From assembly GCF_000430725.1 (NCBI RefSeq), contig NZ_KE387205.1, forward strand, positions 237,329 to 301,328: a stretch of DNA of 64,000 nt. The letters are read 5' to 3'. Below, piece by piece: positions 60,764-64,000 of the stretch. The notes beneath the pieces were generated by a model that searched no databases, had not been told where the DNA came from, and worked only from the letters and a program-made list of their open reading frames with translations. The position numbers were made by a program, and so were the translations under genes. Every line of letters starts with the position of its first letter. Positions within the stretch are counted from its first letter, which is position 1. Source of the DNA: Azohydromonas australica DSM 1124 (GTDB taxonomy: Bacteria > Pseudomonadota > Gammaproteobacteria > Burkholderiales > Burkholderiaceae_C).

Positions 60764-63334
60764 GTGCACGTTTTGTGCCCTGGAGCGGCGTACTTGACCT
60801 TTCCTGAGGTCGTCCTGGCACCGCGCGCCATTGGACATCTGTTGAAGATCGCTCTCCGAGGTGGTATCGAAAGCGCGGTGCGCCTGCACATCAGCCGGGG
60901 AGACGACATGAACGCCCGCGACGAGCTGGGGCGTACTCCGCTGATGATCGCTGCATCCAGAGGAAAGGTGCAGATCTGCCGGCTGCTGCTCGATGCGGGG
61001 GTCGACATCTGGCTGGTCGACAACGAGGGCAACGATGCACTTGCGCATGCCCGGATCGGCGACGCACGGGAAGTGGTGGACATCCTGTCTGCCGCAATCA
61101 TGCGTTCGACATCTCCCTCCGCATCAGCATGCGCCCTGGACGTTTCCAGCGGAACGATCCTCTTGGACAAAGAGCCTCCTGGCGAGGTCCGGAAGGCCGC
61201 TGCATCCGAAAACTCCCCGCTCGATGCGAATGCCGGCATCGTGACCACGGCAGCCCCCGACGCTGACCTCCCGGAGACGGATCCCTGGGATGACCTTGAT
61301 CTTTCAGGTTGGGTAGCTGAAGCGGACATGCCTCCCCCGTCCAACGACGAGACCGTGATGTGCGCTGCGGCGAGCGTCCAGCATGCGATCGGCGACCACC
61401 GACCCGTGGATTCATCAGCGTCTTGGGACGACGTCGAGGCGTTTCTCCCCGAACGCGCGATACAGACGCGCGATGTCTATGAACTGGACAGGCGTGCAGG
61501 GGTGCGTGGCGTCCTGCTGCGCGCGCTTCGCGAAGGCAGTGTTCCCCTTCTGGAAATCGAGCGGCTATGTCAAGGGCAGGATGAGGCTGATGCCTTCGCT
61601 TTCAAAAAGGCCCTGCTTCTCGTCCTGGGCGATCTGGGCGCGGAAACGGACGAGCGGGACGAGTATGCGTCGCGCGAGGAAGACTTCACCATTCTGGTGG
61701 ATCCAGTCGAGACTCCCAACGAGGAAGAGGTTCTCTCGGAGGCCTTGAACCTGCTCGACAACATCGAGTCGCACTGGACCGATCCGATGCGCCACTACAT
61801 GCGCGAGGCGCAGCGCTTCGGACTTCTCGATCCTGCCGAAGAAGTGGCCCTCGCGAAGGCCATGGAGGAGGCCGTGTCGACAATGATCGGCGCGCTGGCG
61901 CTGTGGCCGGCAGGACTCGACAGGGTCGTGGAGGGGGCCGAGGCTGTGAGAAGCGGCGTACGGTCGCTGCGCTGGATTGCAGTGGGACCCCGCGACACCG
62001 TTCCCGATCCGGAGGGAATGAGTGACAGCGGTGGAGGCGGTGAGGACGACGTCATCCCGCTTGGAAAGGCATGCAGCGATGGCGATGCTCTCAGAGAACA
62101 GGATGACGTGGAGCTGGCGAAGGAAGCTATCGCCGACGACGCCGACAACTTCTTTGCAGGCATTGGTCGCATTGGCATGCTGCGCGAGGAAGCTACAGAT
62201 ACTTGGTCAATTGCTTCCATGCGCGACACTCTGCGTTCGCTGGGGCTCCAGCCAAGTTTCTTGCTCGGTCTCGCTGACCAAGCGCTGTTGGATTCCTCGG
62301 GGCCCGCACGTGCCTTTGCCGACGGCGTGCGCAGCCTGAAGGCAGCGCGTGACCAGTTCGTGCAGGCCAATCTCAAGCTTGCCTATTCTGTTGCCAAACG
62401 GTACATGGGCAGCGGGGTCCTGCTGGACGATCTACTGCAGGAAGCAAACATTGGCCTTGTCCGGGCCGTCGACAAGTTCGACTGGCGCCGGGGCTACAGG
62501 TTCTCGACGATGGCGACCTGGTGGATTCGGCAGCAGGTCGCGCACTGCGTTTCCGAATCCGCTCTGCTCGTGCGCCTGCCCTCACATGCATATGACGCAG
62601 CGATGGCTCTGCACCGCGAGGCGAGGACACGAGAGGCAGCAAGCGGGGAGCGTCCGGACACCGCCGAACTCGCGCGCATCCTGGGCCTCGATCCGGCAAA
62701 GGCAGCCCTCTACATGAACGCGTCGTTACCGTCGATCGACATCGACGAAGTCACTCAGTCCTCGAATGCCAGAGCCGAAAGTGACACCGATCCTCTCGAG
62801 CATGCCGCGTCAAAGCAGCTGGCACGGGAGCTATCGCGGCTCGTCGACAGTCTGAGTGTCAAGTCTTCTCGGATCGTCCGCATGCGTTTCGGCCTCGGCG
62901 TGAAACAAGACATGACGCTGGAGGAGATCGGCCAGCGATTCGACGTATCTCGCGAACGTGTGCGGCAGGTCGAGGCCAAGGCGCTTGAGCAGCTACGGCG
63001 TCTGGCTGATGCGCGGTTCGCAGGGTTGCTGACGAAGAGCGCGGATCGTGCTGCTTCAGAACACAGCGTGCATGGCAACCTTGGTGCGTCGCGCAGCACT
63101 CCGGCAGAGCAAGGCGGCCGTGTTGATAAGGAAAAAGCACACGGGTCCGCCGTGCTTGATCGGCTGCTGGCAAAGGCCGTGGCGCTTGGCGTGGGTGTCG
63201 ACGACGGGAGACCGGAGGGAGGGCCTGTCTGGGTGCATCTCGCGAAGGTGACCACCACCGCACATCGGACGTTGGAGCGCCGACTTGTCATGTCGGGCTT
63301 CGAGCACTGCCCCGGAAAAGGCTACTGGCGATGA
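60764..63334 (+). CDS. Sigma-70-like factor with N-terminal ankyrin repeats
   Basis: 856 residues. Residues about 25-110 are ankyrin repeats (MNARDELGRTPLMIAASRGKVQICRLLLDAGVDIWLVDNEGNDALAHARIGDAREVVDIL). Residues about 220-310 resemble sigma region 1.1; region 1.2 at about 338-370 (DPMRHYMREAQRFGLLDPAEEVALAKAMEEA); regions 2.1-2.4 at about 529-600 (FVQANLKLAYSVAKRY...LLQEANIGLVRAVDKFDWRRGYRFSTMATWWIRQQVAH); region 4.2 at about 715-745 (LEEIGQRFDVSRERVRQVEAKALEQLRRLAD). In region 2.4 the usual RQAITR reads RQQVAH, while region 4.2 keeps ERVRQVEAKAL. A unique C-terminal domain of about 65 residues follows. GTG 60764 is a weak start; a later TTG near 60842 is possible. Confidence 0.8.
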   Translation: MHVLCPGAAYLTFPEVVLAPRAIGHLLKIALRGGIESAVRLHISRGDDMNARDELGRTPLMIAASRGKVQICRLLLDAGVDIWLVDNEGNDALAHARIGDAREVVDILSAAIMRSTSPSASACALDVSSGTILLDKEPPGEVRKAAASENSPLDANAGIVTTAAPDADLPETDPWDDLDLSGWVAEADMPPPSNDETVMCAAASVQHAIGDHRPVDSSASWDDVEAFLPERAIQTRDVYELDRRAGVRGVLLRALREGSVPLLEIERLCQGQDEADAFAFKKALLLVLGDLGAETDERDEYASREEDFTILVDPVETPNEEEVLSEALNLLDNIESHWTDPMRHYMREAQRFGLLDPAEEVALAKAMEEAVSTMIGALALWPAGLDRVVEGAEAVRSGVRSLRWIAVGPRDTVPDPEGMSDSGGGGEDDVIPLGKACSDGDALREQDDVELAKEAIADDADNFFAGIGRIGMLREEATDTWSIASMRDTLRSLGLQPSFLLGLADQALLDSSGPARAFADGVRSLKAARDQFVQANLKLAYSVAKRYMGSGVLLDDLLQEANIGLVRAVDKFDWRRGYRFSTMATWWIRQQVAHCVSESALLVRLPSHAYDAAMALHREARTREAASGERPDTAELARILGLDPAKAALYMNASLPSIDIDEVTQSSNARAESDTDPLEHAASKQLARELSRLVDSLSVKSSRIVRMRFGLGVKQDMTLEEIGQRFDVSRERVRQVEAKALEQLRRLADARFAGLLTKSADRAASEHSVHGNLGASRSTPAEQGGRVDKEKAHGSAVLDRLLAKAVALGVGVDDGRPEGGPVWVHLAKVTTTAHRTLERRLVMSGFEHCPGKGYWR

Positions 63335-64000
63335 GGCAAGGGACCCGAAGCGCGCCGCCCCGGGCCGGTGCGATGCTGGAGTCGCTCCGCGGCCTCGGCT
63401 ATTCGACAGGAGCTGCTCTCGCGGACATCATCGACAACAGCGTGTCCGCTGGCGCGTCCGAGGTGCTCTTGGACTTCCACTGGGACGGTGCACGGAGCCG
63501 CATTTCGATACTCGATGATGGCCGGGGGATGGACGACGGTGAACTCGAGAGCGCCATGCGGCTTGGCGACAAGAACCCGTTGCAGGTCCGGCACCCCGGT
63601 GACCTCGGCCGGTTCGGGATGGGACTCAAGACCGCGTCGCTCTCGCAGTGCCGCCGGCTAACCGTCGCTTCTTCGAAGGCTGGCGTCATCTCATGCCTGC
63701 GCTGGGACCTCGATGCGTTGGCCGCCACGTCAGGGACGGACTGGCTCCTGTTCGAGGGGCCTGCAGAAGGATCGGAAGAGTGCCTTGCTCCGATTCGGGA
63801 ACGTTGCCACGGGACGCTCGTGCTCTGGGAATGCCTGGATCGGGTCGTCACCCCTGGCTACACCCCCGACGATTTCCTCGCGATGATCGACCGGGTCGAG
63901 GCCCATCTGGCCATGGTGTTCCATCGGCTGCTCGAGGGCAGCCATCCCAGGCTTCGTCTCTTGATCAACAGACGTCGAGTCGAGCCCTGGGACCCGTTCA
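63331..64000 (+). CDS. MORC/Hsp90-type GHKL ATPase, 5' part only
   Basis: The first about 223 residues are visible; the gene continues past the window. N-box STGAALADIIDNSVSAGASEV, G1 SILDDGRGMDDGELESAMRLG, G2 LGRFGMGLKTASLSQCRRLTVASS are the Bergerat signatures of MORC/MutL/Hsp90 proteins, and RHPGDLGRFGMGLKTAS is closest to bacterial MORC-like ATPases. ATG 63331 overlaps the sigma-ankyrin stop by 4 bp (ATGA), so the two are coupled. Bacterial MORC-like proteins have been noted in restriction/defence operons with Z1-domain and nuclease genes; downstream genes outside the window would test that. Confidence 0.82.
   Translation, partial: MRQGTRSAPPRAGAMLESLRGLGYSTGAALADIIDNSVSAGASEVLLDFHWDGARSRISILDDGRGMDDGELESAMRLGDKNPLQVRHPGDLGRFGMGLKTASLSQCRRLTVASSKAGVISCLRWDLDALAATSGTDWLLFEGPAEGSEECLAPIRERCHGTLVLWECLDRVVTPGYTPDDFLAMIDRVEAHLAMVFHRLLEGSHPRLRLLINRRRVEPWDPF

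Noticed and set aside
1..64000. CRISPR array, tRNA or rRNA genes
   Set aside because: No regular repeat-spacer pattern, cloverleaf-type sequence or rRNA motif was seen on either strand by eye; a scan with dedicated tools would settle it.

Overview
This is a very GC-rich (roughly 65-70%) window from a beta-proteobacterium, most likely Burkholderiales/Comamonadaceae-like. That placement is inferred from codon bias and gene families. The main content (about 16.6-60 kb) is an integrative conjugative element (ICE) or large conjugative plasmid segment with an F-type type IV secretion system, a MobH/TraI_2-type relaxase, TraD, and a pair of FlhD/FlhC-like proteins. That combination recalls the SXT/R391 and IncA/C group. 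I saw no tRNA, rRNA, CRISPR array or clear att site.

Layout. (1) 0-2.2 kb: a partial CPA1 Na+/H+ antiporter, then a row of decayed genes (DUF1622, HPP family, ClC channel). (2) 2.5-15.1 kb: a stress-type cargo block with trehalose synthesis (otsB-otsA), a scar joining a truncated MscS-like gene to a truncated cydA, a MarR regulator, tandem beta/gamma-crystallin proteins, and many small exported proteins (carboxypeptidase-regulatory-like, pentapeptide-repeat, DUF4426, DUF3016, DsbG-like, DUF3106). It also has a CopZ-like metal chaperone and remnants of a cytochrome oxidase locus. A short motif close to ATTTGTACAAAT recurs before several of these genes and suggests a common regulon. (3) 15.4-16.6 kb: a complete IS630-family element with a frameshifted transposase. 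(4) 16.6-17.7 kb: a phage-P-like protein and a small membrane protein. (5) 17.7-37.3 kb, all minus strand: the mating-pair-formation operon traA-L-E-K-B-dsbC-V-C-trbI-lepB/traF-traW-U-trbC-traN-orf-traF-traH-traG, preceded by an OmpA-like lipoprotein, a lytic transglycosylase and a hypothetical gene. Nearly all junctions are 4-bp stop/start overlaps. (6) 37.3-42.5 kb: a cargo insertion with a DUF305 protein, a frameshifted integrase, vapBC, and a doubly mutated fic pseudogene. (7) 42.5-54 kb, minus strand: DUF4400/TraJ-like, traD, traI, flhC-like and flhD-like regulators, a DUF932 protein, a primase, a GHKL ATPase and hypotheticals. (8) 54.2-59.7 kb: a DUF1845/AcaB-like gene, an AlpA-like gene, a recombinase-fold protein whose catalytic residues look lost, radC, and small ORFs. 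Several of these have related hairpins in their leaders.

(9) 60.76-64 kb: the most unusual locus. An 856-residue primary-sigma-like factor carries ankyrin repeats at its N-terminus and an extra C-terminal domain. It overlaps by 4 bp (ATGA) with a MORC/Hsp90-type GHKL ATPase that runs off the window. This looks like the start of a defence-type operon.

How the genes fit together: the FlhDC-like pair probably activates transfer. TraI nicks DNA, TraD couples it to the TraC/TraB/TraK/TraV channel, and TraF/H/G/N/U/W/TrbC with the two Dsb-like proteins build the pilus and stabilise mating. The otsBA-crystallin block is stress cargo, and vapBC is a stability module.
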